DNA from: GCA-2697345 sp045565015
GTDB taxonomy: Bacteria; Pseudomonadota; Alphaproteobacteria; Rhodobacterales; Rhodobacteraceae
NCBI GenBank assembly: GCA_045565015.1
Contig: JBJLGD010000012.1
Coordinates: forward strand, 1-46,004
Reading direction: 5' to 3'
Length of the DNA stretch: 46,004 bases
Shown here: positions 1 to 8,207 of the stretch, piece by piece
Position numbering within the stretch: position 1 is the stretch's first letter
How the letters are laid out: every line of letters begins with the position of its first letter
Notes under the pieces: model-generated
Told to the model about the DNA's origin: nothing
Database searches by the model: none
Seen by the model: the letters and a program-made list of their open reading frames with translations, nothing else
Made by a program: the position numbers and the translations under genes

Positions 1-48
1 ACGGCAATGGATTTTGGAGAAAATAATTTTGATAAAGATGCCATTTCT

Positions 49-1218
49 TTAAGCTCCGAGACTCCTTAAAAGATCACGGCTTATTATATGGCGTTGAATT
101 TCTGAGGTTCCATCCCATATCCTTTCAACTCTAGCATCCCGCCAAAACCTTTCTAAGGGCAAATCATCCATTAAACCCATACCTCCGTGAATCTGTATCG
201 CTTGATCTGTAACGCGGCCAAGCATCTCACTAGCAAAAAGCTTAGCTGATGCAATTTCTCGATTAGATGGCTCTCTTCTGTCTAATTTATTTGCTGCTGA
301 TAATGTTAATAAATCTGCCGCATCTATTTCTGTAACCATATCAGCCAATTGAAAACTGACACCTTGAAATTTTCCAATTTTCTGACCGAACTGTTCTCTA
401 TCGGCTGCGTATTTTAAGGCATAATCGAAAACTCTTCGAGCACGACCAACTGACATTGTAGCAACAGTAATTCGTGTTGCGTATAACCATTCGTTCATTA
501 CATCAAAACCACCATCAACAGCTCCAAGAACCTGAGAGTCTGGCAAACGGCAGTCAGTGAATTCTAGGATCATATTTTTATAACCGTTATGACTGACCGA
601 TTTGTAACCATCTCGAATTATAAATCCAGGCGTCCCTCTATCAACGAGGAAAGAAGTTATTTTCTTTTTTTTCCCCCTTGGGGTTTCTTCTTCACCTGTC
701 GCAATGAAAACTATTATGAAATCAGCATGGTCCGCACCAGATATAAAGTGCTTGGTTCCGTTAACCACCCAATCACCCCCATCTCGCTTTGCAGTACAAG
801 ACATACTTCGGATATCGGATCCAGCACCAGGCTCTGTCATTGCAAGAGCATCCATTTTATCACCGATTATGGCGGGTTTTAGATAATTATCTATTTGGTC
901 CCCATTACAAGCCATGAGAATATTTTGCGGTCTTCCAAAAAAATGATTTAATGCCATCGATCCACGGCCTAATTCCCTTTCGACAAGAGCAAAATCTAAA
1001 TGGTTTAAGCCCGCACACCCCAGTGATTCTGGAAAATTACAAGCATAGAATCCCAGATCTAGCGTCTTCTTTTTTATCTCCTGTGCGATTTCTTTTGGAA
1101 CTTCCCCAGTTCTTTCAACTAAATCTTCATGTGGATAAATTTCTTTTTCAACAAAGCTCCTAACTGTTGTTACTATCATTTCTTGCTCTTCATTTAGGCC
1201 ATACAGCATCTCTTTCAC
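49..1218 (-). CDS. Acyl-CoA dehydrogenase family protein
   Basis: FAD-dependent alpha,beta-dehydrogenation of an acyl-CoA thioester; the substrate cannot be told from sequence. The 389-residue length is normal for the family. The flavin/substrate motif AMTEPGAGSDIRSM lies near residues 126-139, and the C-terminal helical domain ends with the family signature around RIWDGTSEIQR. The residue matching the MCAD-type catalytic Glu (E in EGT) is Asp369 here. The base may be relocated or simply Asp, so beta-oxidation is not certain. The start shown is GTG; an ATG three codons downstream (1209) is an equally good alternative, and neither has a strong Shine-Dalgarno. It stands alone on the minus strand with no visible partner (no ETF or ligase beside it). 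Confidence 0.9.
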   Translation of the reverse strand: MKEMLYGLNEEQEMIVTTVRSFVEKEIYPHEDLVERTGEVPKEIAQEIKKKTLDLGFYACNFPESLGCAGLNHLDFALVERELGRGSMALNHFFGRPQNILMACNGDQIDNYLKPAIIGDKMDALAMTEPGAGSDIRSMSCTAKRDGGDWVVNGTKHFISGADHADFIIVFIATGEEETPRGKKKKITSFLVDRGTPGFIIRDGYKSVSHNGYKNMILEFTDCRLPDSQVLGAVDGGFDVMNEWLYATRITVATMSVGRARRVFDYALKYAADREQFGQKIGKFQGVSFQLADMVTEIDAADLLTLSAANKLDRREPSNREIASAKLFASEMLGRVTDQAIQIHGGMGLMDDLPLERFWRDARVERIWDGTSEIQRHIISRDLLRSLGA

Positions 1219-1530
1219 CCTAATTCTTTAAATTTTTTTTAAACAAGTGATATTTGAGAAGATCACGTCAGAAGAATTTGGCGGTTTTTTATTAATTTGT
1301 ATATAGGAATTGTTGATATTTAGCTGACAGTTTTATCAAGTCTGTGAAGTTTCTGGATAGTAATAGGCTAAAAAGAGTGAATTTTAGCTAAAAATAATAC
1401 TTCTGATGTTATTTTGACAAAATTTTCGTAAAAAAAAGACTTTATACCTACTAGGTATTGTGTTGCACCCCTAGATAAAGTTATATTTTGCTTATCAAAC
1501 CCCAATTATAGGCAAAAAGGAGACTTAAAA
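1219..1530. other. 312-bp intergenic region upstream of the HU-like gene
   Basis: Divergent spacer between the acyl-CoA dehydrogenase (-) and the HU-like gene (+). It is very AT-rich and holds no ORF I can support. It contains a TTGACA hexamer at 1414-1419 with no well-spaced -10, and a 6-bp inverted repeat (ATACCT/AGGTAT, 3-nt loop) at 1444-1458. A clear Shine-Dalgarno, AAGGAGA at 1517-1523, precedes the HU-like start. The promoters of both flanking genes must lie here, but I cannot place them precisely. Confidence 0.5.
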
Positions 1531-1821
1531 ATGGCAGTGAAACCAATGACAAAGACGCAATTGATATCAGCATTAGCTGATGAAACTGGGTCAGACAAAA
1601 AGACAGCAGGGGCAGCCCTGGATGGTATGATTAGTATCATAAGTAGAGAAGTTTCTGGAGGTGGAGCCGTTACTCTACCTGGTGTTGGAAAAATATACTG
1701 TAGAGAGCGTCCAGCGCGAACAGTAAGAAACCCAGCGACTGGAGCAACTATGCATAAGGATGCAGATAAGGTTGTAAAAATGACAATTGCTAAAGCTCTT
1801 AAAGAAAGTGTTAATGGTTAG
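1531..1821 (+). CDS. HU family DNA-binding protein
   Basis: A 96-residue histone-like protein expected to bind and bend DNA as a dimer. The N-terminal helix-turn-helix dimerisation part (residues 1-45) begins MAVKPMTKTQLISALADETG. It is followed by the beta-arm region with GVGKIYCRERPARTVRNPATG (residues about 52-72), which matches the HU/IHF DNA-binding arm (RNPxTG), and a C-terminal helix KVVKMTIAKALK. A strong Shine-Dalgarno (AAGGAGA, 7 nt upstream) fixes the start. It is a single-gene unit closed by a GC-rich hairpin terminator. The HU subtype is uncertain; the extra few N-terminal residues suggest the alphaproteobacterial HU-like branch rather than IHF. Confidence 0.9.
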   Translation: MAVKPMTKTQLISALADETGSDKKTAGAALDGMISIISREVSGGGAVTLPGVGKIYCRERPARTVRNPATGATMHKDADKVVKMTIAKALKESVNG

Positions 1822-1843
1822 AACAAAAAAATAATCTAATTTT

Positions 1844-1875
1844 CGGGCTATCCATGGATAGCCCGTTTTTATTTC
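1844..1875 (+). terminator. Rho-independent terminator of the HU-like gene
   Basis: A perfectly self-complementary 22-bp hairpin (arms begin CGGGCTATCC, 1844-1865) is followed by TTTTTATTT. It lies 22 bp after the HU-like stop codon. Confidence 0.9.
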
Positions 1876-1926
1876 TAGTCCTATTTTTAATAAAAAAAGA
1901 TTACTAAATTTAATTAAGAGAATTAA

Positions 1927-2808
1927 ATGGATATCAAGGCTATATTTTTAGGGCTGGCTTTCGCATTCATGTGGTCGAGTGCGTTTACATCTGGTCATAT
2001 TATAGTTTCGTCGGCACCTCCCCTTACAGCTCTAGCGTTAAGATTCTTAATTTCTGGACTAATTGGAGTTCTCTTAGCCCGCTATCTAGGTCAGACTTGG
2101 ACGCTAACTAGAAAGCAGTGGATTGCAACTTTTATATTTGGGGTTTTTCAGAATGCTCTTTATCTTGGTCTAACTTTCGTTGCGATGCAAACGATTGAGG
2201 CCTCGCTGGCTGCTATTGTGGCTTCGGCGATGCCTTTAATGGTGGCCCTGTTAGGATGGCTCGTCTTTAAAGAGAGAATCAATGGTGTTGGTTTCATAGG
2301 GTTGGTGGCAGGGTTATTTGGTGTTTTGTTGATCATGGGCACTAGAGTTAATTCTGGGGTAGATTTGTTTGGATTAGCTGTTTGTATAATTGGAATGTTT
2401 GGATTAACTTTTGCCACACTTGCAGTAAGAGGTGCCTCGTCAGGTGGTAACTTACTTATGGTAGTTGGGTTGCAAATGTTAGTAGGTAGCTTCACGCTTT
2501 TTGCAGTTGCATTTCAGACTGAAACAATTTCTGTTAATTATACTTGGAGCTTGTTGGCCGCCTTTTTGTATACGACCCTTGTACCTGGTCTATTAGCAAC
2601 TTGGGTTTGGTTTGTACTTGTAGCCAGGATAGGAGCAGTCAGGGCATCAACATTTCACTTTTTAAACCCCTTTTTTGGTATTCTTATCGCTGCAACAATA
2701 TTAGGAGAGGCTATTACGTTTATGGATACTATTGGTGTGATTATTATTGCTATGGGAATTCTTGCAGTTCAGCTAGCTAGAATTGATATTCAAAAAAACA
2801 AGCTATAA
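1927..2808 (+). CDS. EamA/DMT-superfamily transporter
   Basis: A 293-residue inner-membrane protein, almost entirely hydrophobic, with about ten predicted membrane segments arranged as two EamA repeats (roughly residues 5-137 and 147-285). The first begins FMWSSAFTSGHII, typical of drug/metabolite exporters of the RhaT/EamA type. Substrate is unknown; members export amino acids, nucleosides or metabolites. The start ATG follows a weak Shine-Dalgarno (AAGAG). It converges on aroC with only 7 bp between the stop codons and no visible terminator hairpin. Confidence 0.88.
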   Translation: MDIKAIFLGLAFAFMWSSAFTSGHIIVSSAPPLTALALRFLISGLIGVLLARYLGQTWTLTRKQWIATFIFGVFQNALYLGLTFVAMQTIEASLAAIVASAMPLMVALLGWLVFKERINGVGFIGLVAGLFGVLLIMGTRVNSGVDLFGLAVCIIGMFGLTFATLAVRGASSGGNLLMVVGLQMLVGSFTLFAVAFQTETISVNYTWSLLAAFLYTTLVPGLLATWVWFVLVARIGAVRASTFHFLNPFFGILIAATILGEAITFMDTIGVIIIAMGILAVQLARIDIQKNKL

Positions 2809-2815
2809 TTAAAGC

Positions 2816-3916
2816 CTATTTAATTTTTCCAGATAGATTTCCAACTTGACCTCTATGAAGTAGGAATTGATCTAACAAGACACACGCCATCATAGCCTCT
2901 CCCACAGGCACAGCTCTTATCCCTACACACGGATCATGTCTTCCTTTAGTTACAATTTTTGTAGATTCTCCAGTTTTTGATATAGTTTCACGAGGTGTTA
3001 AAATTGAAGAGGTAGGTTTTACTGCAAAACGTGTGATTATTTCTTGACCTGTAGAAATTCCACCAAGGACTCCTCCCGCGTTATTTGTTTTATATTCAGG
3101 CCCATCGTCTCCCATAACGATCTCGTCAGAATTCACATCACCCGTGAGGGTTGCAGACTTCATACCGGCTCCAATTTCTACTCCTTTGACGGCATTTATC
3201 GTCATCATTGCCATCGCTATTTCAGAGTCTAATTTTCTATAAATTGGAGAACCTAAACCTGATGGAGGTTTTGATGCCACGATTTCTATTATTGCCCCTA
3301 TAGATGTACCTTTCTTACGTATGGTATCAAGATGTTCTGCCCATTTTTTTGCTGTAATAGAATCTGGACACCAAAATGGATTCTTTTCAATTTCTAATTT
3401 ATTAAAATTATTTCTATCAATTGAAATATTTCCAATTTGAACAAGGTAGCCCTTAATGGTTAGCTTTGGAAGCAGGGCATTTAATGCTTCTCTTGCTATT
3501 GCTCCTGCTGCTACACGCGATGCTGTTTCTCTAGCGGAGGAGCGTCCACCACCACGGTAATCTCTTATACCATATTTTTGCCAATAAGTAATATCTGCAT
3601 GCCCAGGTCTAAATTTATCTACTATGTCTCCGTAATCTTTTGAACGGTGGTCAACATTTTCTATCAGAAGTTGGATGGGAGAGCCTGTGGTAATGCCTTC
3701 AAAAACCCCAGACATTATTTTTACAGAGTCAGGTTCTTTTCTCTGAGTCGTATATTTATTTTGCCCTGGTCGGCGTCTATTTAGCCAATATTGAATCTTG
3801 GCTTCGTCTATTTTAATTCCAGGCGGGCATCCGTCGATTGTAGCACCTATCGCGGGCCCATGGCTTTCGCCCCAAGTAGTGACACGAAAAAGATGACCAA
3901 AACTATTAAAAGACAT
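2816..3916 (-). CDS. aroC: Chorismate synthase
   Basis: Converts 5-enolpyruvylshikimate-3-phosphate to chorismate using reduced FMN, the last common step of aromatic amino-acid synthesis (EC 4.2.3.5). All three family signatures are present: WGESHGPAIGATIDGCPPG at residues 15-33, RPGHADITYWQKYGIRDYRG at 103-122 followed by GGRSSARETA, and RHDPCVGIRAVPVGEAM near the C-terminus. The catalytic histidines correspond to His19 and His106. Length of 366 is normal. The start is fixed by AAGGAG nine bases upstream. It appears monocistronic. Confidence 0.98.
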   Translation of the reverse strand: MSFNSFGHLFRVTTWGESHGPAIGATIDGCPPGIKIDEAKIQYWLNRRRPGQNKYTTQRKEPDSVKIMSGVFEGITTGSPIQLLIENVDHRSKDYGDIVDKFRPGHADITYWQKYGIRDYRGGGRSSARETASRVAAGAIAREALNALLPKLTIKGYLVQIGNISIDRNNFNKLEIEKNPFWCPDSITAKKWAEHLDTIRKKGTSIGAIIEIVASKPPSGLGSPIYRKLDSEIAMAMMTINAVKGVEIGAGMKSATLTGDVNSDEIVMGDDGPEYKTNNAGGVLGGISTGQEIITRFAVKPTSSILTPRETISKTGESTKIVTKGRHDPCVGIRAVPVGEAMMACVLLDQFLLHRGQVGNLSGKIK

Positions 3917-4079
3917 TAATCTACTCCTTAATAAGAGATCAACTACCTTTGATTTTACAAAAAGCCAAGCAACTCTAGCAAAGATAATTAGCGAGAGTCT
4001 ATACCTGTTGCTTTATAGGCTACACTAAGTTCTAAAACATTAGTACTTGATAAACATTATATAAAAATTTAAGGATGAG

Positions 4080-4162
4080 GTACCTCGGGGGGCCTTGCAG
4101 GCTGAGATGTTGAAACAGACCCGTTGAACCTGAACCGGATAATTCTGGCGGAGGGAAGGTTT
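4080..4162 (+). promoter_or_regulatory. TPP (THI-element) riboswitch aptamer
   Basis: The conserved TPP aptamer core is readable: CTGAGA at 4102-4107, ACCCGTTGAACCTGAACCGG across 4119-4138, and GGATAATTCTGGCGGAGGGA ending at 4156. P1 is formed by ACCT (4082-4085) with AGGT (4157-4160). It lies 43 bp upstream of thiB, as expected for control of a thiamine uptake operon. Binding of thiamine pyrophosphate should switch the operon off. Confidence 0.97.
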
Positions 4163-4178
4163 AGATCACTCTTTACCA

Positions 4179-4200
4179 TTTCTCCGTTTAAAATGGAGAA
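4179..4200 (+). promoter_or_regulatory. Shine-Dalgarno-sequestering hairpin of the TPP riboswitch
   Basis: TTCTCC (4180-4185) can pair with GGAGAA (4195-4200), which contains the thiB Shine-Dalgarno. The overlapping stretch TTTCTCCG (4179-4186) can instead pair over eight positions (two G-U) with CGGAGGGA (4149-4156) inside the aptamer's 3' strand. These alternatives are mutually exclusive and predict translational control. The pairing is seen in the sequence; the mechanism is inferred. Confidence 0.7.
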
Positions 4201-4204
4201 TAAA

Positions 4205-5185
4205 ATGAAAATACTAATAACCCTGTTTTTTTTTATAATAACTACAACAATTGGTTGGACTAAACCAATTTTAACTATTTATGCACCGGATTACTTTACC
4301 TCAGAGTGGGGTCCTGGCCCAGGAATTGAAGAGGCCTTTGAAAAAGTTTGCAACTGTAACCTCGTATATGTATCTGGTGACCTATTACCTAGGTTAATGA
4401 TTGAAGGTAGCAGAACAAAAGCAGATATAGTAATAGGTCTTAACACAGATGTAACTTTTCAGGCTAGGAGTCTTGACCTTTTTGTACCCCATGGACAAGA
4501 TATTTCAGATTTAACAATTCCAGTTGATTGGACAGATGAGACCTTTCTTCCTTTTGATTGGTCACATACAGCGTTTATTTATGATAACAACAAATTAAAA
4601 AACCCACCAAATTCATTTGATGAGTTATTGAGGTCTGACACAGATTTAAAAATTATAATACAAGATCCTCGTACATCCATTTCAGGCCTAGCCCTCGTTT
4701 TATGGGTAAAAGCTATATATGGAGATAGAGCAACCGAGGCCTTTGAAAAGCTAGCTCCAAAAGTATTGACTGTAACAAAAGGTTGGTCTGAGAGCTATGG
4801 GATGTTTACGGGAGGTGAAGCAGACATGGTGTTAAGTTATACAACATCACCAGCTTATCATATAATTGCGGAGAATGATAATAGTAAGTCTGCGGCAATC
4901 TTTTCCGAGGGTCATTACTTTTTTACAGAATTAGTGGCTATGACAAATACTTCTAAAGAACCAAAACTCGCAAAAACTTTTATGGAATTTGTTTTGTCTG
5001 AAACCTTTCAGGAAATGATTCCAACGAGTAATTGGTCATTTCCAGCTAAGTTGGACCCTAAAAAATTACCTAGTGGTTTTGCTAATTTAGATATGCCAAA
5101 AAAGGCGTTGTTCTATAATGAGCTTGATGCACAAAAATATAGGGACATAGTGATAAACGAATGGTTAGAAGCATTCCAAAAATAA
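4205..5185 (+). CDS. thiB: Thiamine ABC transporter, periplasmic substrate-binding protein
   Basis: Periplasmic binding protein delivering thiamine or its phosphates to ThiPQ. The first 19-20 residues are a signal peptide (hydrophobic core LITLFFFIITTTIGW). The mature protein begins near KPILTIYAPDYFTSEWGPGPG, typical of ThiB. I place the start at this ATG because GGAGA sits 5 nt upstream and a signal peptide follows directly. The reading frame stays open further upstream, but that part lies inside the TPP riboswitch and should not be translated. Length is 326 residues, in the family range. The last 25 bp overlap thiP. Confidence 0.95.
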   Translation: MKILITLFFFIITTTIGWTKPILTIYAPDYFTSEWGPGPGIEEAFEKVCNCNLVYVSGDLLPRLMIEGSRTKADIVIGLNTDVTFQARSLDLFVPHGQDISDLTIPVDWTDETFLPFDWSHTAFIYDNNKLKNPPNSFDELLRSDTDLKIIIQDPRTSISGLALVLWVKAIYGDRATEAFEKLAPKVLTVTKGWSESYGMFTGGEADMVLSYTTSPAYHIIAENDNSKSAAIFSEGHYFFTELVAMTNTSKEPKLAKTFMEFVLSETFQEMIPTSNWSFPAKLDPKKLPSGFANLDMPKKALFYNELDAQKYRDIVINEWLEAFQK

Positions 5186-6699
5186 ATCAGACGGTATTGG
5201 GAGGGGGAGTCGTTATCTTCCTCCTTTTATTTCTTATTATTGGAACGTTGATTGCAGTTGTATTCAGGATTGAGAGCTTCTCAGGATTGACCCGAAATGA
5301 ATGGCTAGCCATTCGATTCACTTTCTTTCAATCTTTTGCATCGGCGTTTATTAGTGTGTTGCTTGCAATACCAGTATCACGGGCACTTTCTAGAAGAACA
5401 TTTATAGGCCGTAAAATTTTTATTACTCTACTTGGTGCCCCTTTTATTTTACCTGTAATAGTAGCAATACTCGGATTAGTTCTAGTTTTTGGAAATAATG
5501 GCCTAATCCGAAATTTATTCCATTTGGATGCATTATCGATATATGGCGTCCATGGCGTTATAATAGCGCATGTCTTTTTCAACCTACCATTGGCAACAAG
5601 ATTATTATTGCAGGGTTGGGTTTCAATACCGTCAGAGAGATTTCGGTTAGCACAATCACTTGGATTTACACCTTTTAATTTTTTTGTATATTTAGAGCTA
5701 CCAATGTTGAGACGCCTTGTTCCAGGAATATTTTTAATAATTTTTTTGATTTGTACAACAAGTTTTGCAGTAGCATTGGCGCTTGGAGGAGGGCCAAAAA
5801 GTACAACTATTGAATTAGCAATTTACCAAGCCTTTAGATTTGACTTCAATCTTTCTAGAGTAGCAATCCTGTCAGTTATACAAATTACAATATGCGGGGT
5901 AATCGCACTTTTTTCTCTTTGGGTAAGCATCCCTGTTAATTATGGAGGCGGACTGGACCGAGTGCGACCTCAATCATCTAACGGACGGGCTATAGATTTA
6001 TTCTTTATATCGGTTGCCATACTATTTCTTTTCTTACCTTTGATAATGATAACTTTTCGGGGGTTAGGTTTCTTATCCTCTATTCCTTCTACTGTTATTT
6101 TTGCAGCAATTCGATCGATTATCGTTGCACTCATAGCGACATCTCTTTCAATTGTTATGACTTTGTATCTAGCGGCTTTATCGGTCTATTACTCGAAAAG
6201 ATTTGAAATTTTTGGATATCTACCAATAGCAGCTTCTCCACTTGTTGTTGGAACTGGTTTATTCATGATGCTTTATAAGTGGACTGACCCAACTATTTTT
6301 GCGTTACCAATAGCCATCCTTGTAAATTCTATGATGTGCTTGCCTTTCTCGTTAAAGATAATCACCCCAGCTTTTTTTGACCTCGAAAGAAATTTTGGTA
6401 AATTGGCTACCAGCCTAAATATGACAGGGTGGTCACGTTTTAAACTACTCATATTACCTCGACTAAAAGGACCTATAGGTTTTAGTGCGGGCCTTTCAGC
6501 GGCATTATCAATGGGTGACTTAGGCGTAATAGTATTATTTTCTGATCCGAGACTTTCAACATTACCTATGGAAATATATCGTCTTATGATTTCTTATAGG
6601 ATGGACGAAGCTTATGGTGCTGCGGTACTTCTTTTGGGTTTAAGTGTATTTCTTTTTTGGTTATTTGATAGTGGAGGAAAAACAAATTTTAACTCTTGA
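5161..6699 (+). CDS. thiP: Thiamine ABC transporter, permease
   Basis: Inner-membrane permease of the thiamine importer, 512 residues, with about twelve membrane segments in two tandem BPD_transp_1 halves. The first coupling-helix motif is near LAQSLGFTPFNFFVYLELPML and the second near LATSLNMTGWSRFKLLILPRL; both match the EAA loop that contacts the ATPase. The start ATG lies inside the thiB end (25-nt overlap) and has no good Shine-Dalgarno, which suggests translational coupling. The 3' end overlaps thiQ. Confidence 0.95.
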   Translation: MVRSIPKINQTVLGGGVVIFLLLFLIIGTLIAVVFRIESFSGLTRNEWLAIRFTFFQSFASAFISVLLAIPVSRALSRRTFIGRKIFITLLGAPFILPVIVAILGLVLVFGNNGLIRNLFHLDALSIYGVHGVIIAHVFFNLPLATRLLLQGWVSIPSERFRLAQSLGFTPFNFFVYLELPMLRRLVPGIFLIIFLICTTSFAVALALGGGPKSTTIELAIYQAFRFDFNLSRVAILSVIQITICGVIALFSLWVSIPVNYGGGLDRVRPQSSNGRAIDLFFISVAILFLFLPLIMITFRGLGFLSSIPSTVIFAAIRSIIVALIATSLSIVMTLYLAALSVYYSKRFEIFGYLPIAASPLVVGTGLFMMLYKWTDPTIFALPIAILVNSMMCLPFSLKIITPAFFDLERNFGKLATSLNMTGWSRFKLLILPRLKGPIGFSAGLSAALSMGDLGVIVLFSDPRLSTLPMEIYRLMISYRMDEAYGAAVLLLGLSVFLFWLFDSGGKTNFNS

Positions 6700-7375
6700 A
6701 AATTTATATTACTCAATTAATGGTTTTGAATTAGCGGCAGACTTTCAGGTCCCAAGAGGTTCTAAAGTAGCAGTTATCGGTCCTTCGGGCTCTGGCAAAT
6801 CTACACTTCTATCTTTGATCGCAGGTTTTGTGAGCCCCAACAAGGGTAAGGTAATTATTGATAACCAAGATGTTAGTGAACAAAAACCTAATGAGCGGTA
6901 TGTCACCTCGATTTTTCAAGATGGAAATCTATTTCCTCATTTAACTGTTGAACAGAATATAGGCTTAGGCATAAGCCCAAGCCTAAAACTAAATGACTCA
7001 CAACTGGAGATTTTAAATAAGGCTATCGTTAGAGTGGGTTTATCCGGCTTTGCCAAAAGAAGTCCTGGAACATTGTCTGGCGGTCAACAAAGTAGGGTCT
7101 CTTTAGCTAGATCCCTTGTACGTGATCACCCTATATTGCTACTTGATGAACCATTTTCTGCGTTGGGACCCTCGTTAAAGTCTGATATGTTAAACTTAGT
7201 TAATGAAATTGCAGATGAAAAAAAATTAACTCTTTTATTTGTTTCTCATGAACCACAAGATGTTCAAAAAATATGTAATTTGTCAATTGTTGTTGGGGAT
7301 GGTTGCGCTTTTCCACCTATCGAAACCAGAGAATTATTTAAAAACCCACCAAAAGTATTAAAAGATTATCTATGA
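6671..7375 (+). CDS. thiQ: Thiamine ABC transporter, ATP-binding protein
   Basis: ATPase of the thiamine importer, 234 residues from this GTG. Walker A is GPSGSGKST (residues 37-45), the Q-loop is in IFQDGNLFPH, the signature is LSGGQQSR, Walker B is ILLLDEPFSALGP, and the switch His is in FVSHEP. The start is uncertain. The GTG at 6671 has no Shine-Dalgarno. A strong GGAGG at 6673-6677 lies 8 nt before an in-frame ATT (6686), and starting there would give the usual short ThiQ N-terminus (xLTLENLYY). The gene overlaps thiP by 14-29 nt depending on the start. It is the last gene of the riboswitch operon. Confidence 0.93.
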   Translation: MEEKQILTLENLYYSINGFELAADFQVPRGSKVAVIGPSGSGKSTLLSLIAGFVSPNKGKVIIDNQDVSEQKPNERYVTSIFQDGNLFPHLTVEQNIGLGISPSLKLNDSQLEILNKAIVRVGLSGFAKRSPGTLSGGQQSRVSLARSLVRDHPILLLDEPFSALGPSLKSDMLNLVNEIADEKKLTLLFVSHEPQDVQKICNLSIVVGDGCAFPPIETRELFKNPPKVLKDYL

Positions 7376-7391
7376 TATTCCTATAACTTAG

Positions 7392-8195
7392 TTACGTGTG
7401 TTTAATTGGGCCCCAAATTCGCTTATTTGTAATATATAGAAGACCTGTCAGTACGATTAAGAAAAATACAGCTAAAAACCCTGTTTGCTTTCGCGCATTT
7501 AACTTAGGTTCGGCTGTCCACATCAAGAATGCTGAAACGTCTTCTGAAATGTGATGAATTGATGTTGAATGGCCATCAGCATAACTTACATCGTCGCCGT
7601 AAATAGGGGGGGCCATTGCTATCCATTTTCCTGGATACGCCGTGTTTTCATATAAGATTACACCACCCTCTTCTTTTTCTTTTCCAGTATACCCAGTCAA
7701 TAATGACGCTATGTATTCTGGACCACCTATACCCTTTAAAAGCTGATTTATTCCAGTCCCGTAGGGTCCGTGAAAACCAGATCGACCTTTTGCCATTAAC
7801 GATAAATCGGGCGCTCCGGCTGCATTATTTACTGGGAAATTATCTGATGGTTTTAATTCTCGATATTCCCCGCTTTCAGGGTCTAGTAATTTTGGGTTAG
7901 CGCCTTCATCATTAACTGAGAAAGCTTTAACATATGCTTTCATTTGGTTTTTTGGTAAACCGGGCCCGCCCTCATCCGAAATTGTTCTGAGAGGTACGTA
8001 TCTAAGACCATGACATGCAGAACAAACTTCAGTGTAAACTTGTAAACCCCTCTGAAGTTGCATTTGATCGTAGGTGCCAAACGGGCCTTCAAAAGAAAAA
8101 TCAACATCATGTATATGGCCAGCGTCACCGGCAGCAAAGGAAGTTCCCACCGTGCAGAAAACCGAGGCTATTATAATCAGTATTTTTTGTAGCAC
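7392..8195 (-). CDS. petC: Ubiquinol-cytochrome c reductase, cytochrome c1 subunit
   Basis: Membrane-anchored cytochrome c1 of the bc1 complex, passing electrons from the Rieske protein to cytochrome c. An N-terminal signal peptide (residues 1-21, ending TSFA) is followed by the covalent heme site CSACH (residues 58-62) and a later MAPPIYGDDVSY segment that should supply the axial Met. One C-terminal membrane anchor is present (GFLAVFFLIVLTGLLYI). Length of 267 is typical of alphaproteobacteria. The start is GTG with AAGGA seven bases upstream, 12 bp after petB stops. It is the last gene of the petABC operon. Confidence 0.96.
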   Translation of the reverse strand: MLQKILIIIASVFCTVGTSFAAGDAGHIHDVDFSFEGPFGTYDQMQLQRGLQVYTEVCSACHGLRYVPLRTISDEGGPGLPKNQMKAYVKAFSVNDEGANPKLLDPESGEYRELKPSDNFPVNNAAGAPDLSLMAKGRSGFHGPYGTGINQLLKGIGGPEYIASLLTGYTGKEKEEGGVILYENTAYPGKWIAMAPPIYGDDVSYADGHSTSIHHISEDVSAFLMWTAEPKLNARKQTGFLAVFFLIVLTGLLYITNKRIWGPIKHT

Positions 8196-8207
8196 GGCCG
8201 ATTCCTT

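Noticed and set aside
589..882. 97-codon plus-strand frame inside the acyl-CoA dehydrogenase gene
   Set aside because: Antisense shadow of a conserved gene, no family resemblance and no Shine-Dalgarno.
1414..1446. TTGACA (1414-1419) with TTTATA (1441-1446) as the HU promoter
   Set aside because: The spacer is 21 bp, too long for a standard sigma-70 promoter.
4124..4204. Upstream extension of the thiB frame
   Set aside because: It lies in the TPP riboswitch and expression platform. ATG 4205 has the Shine-Dalgarno and the signal peptide follows it.
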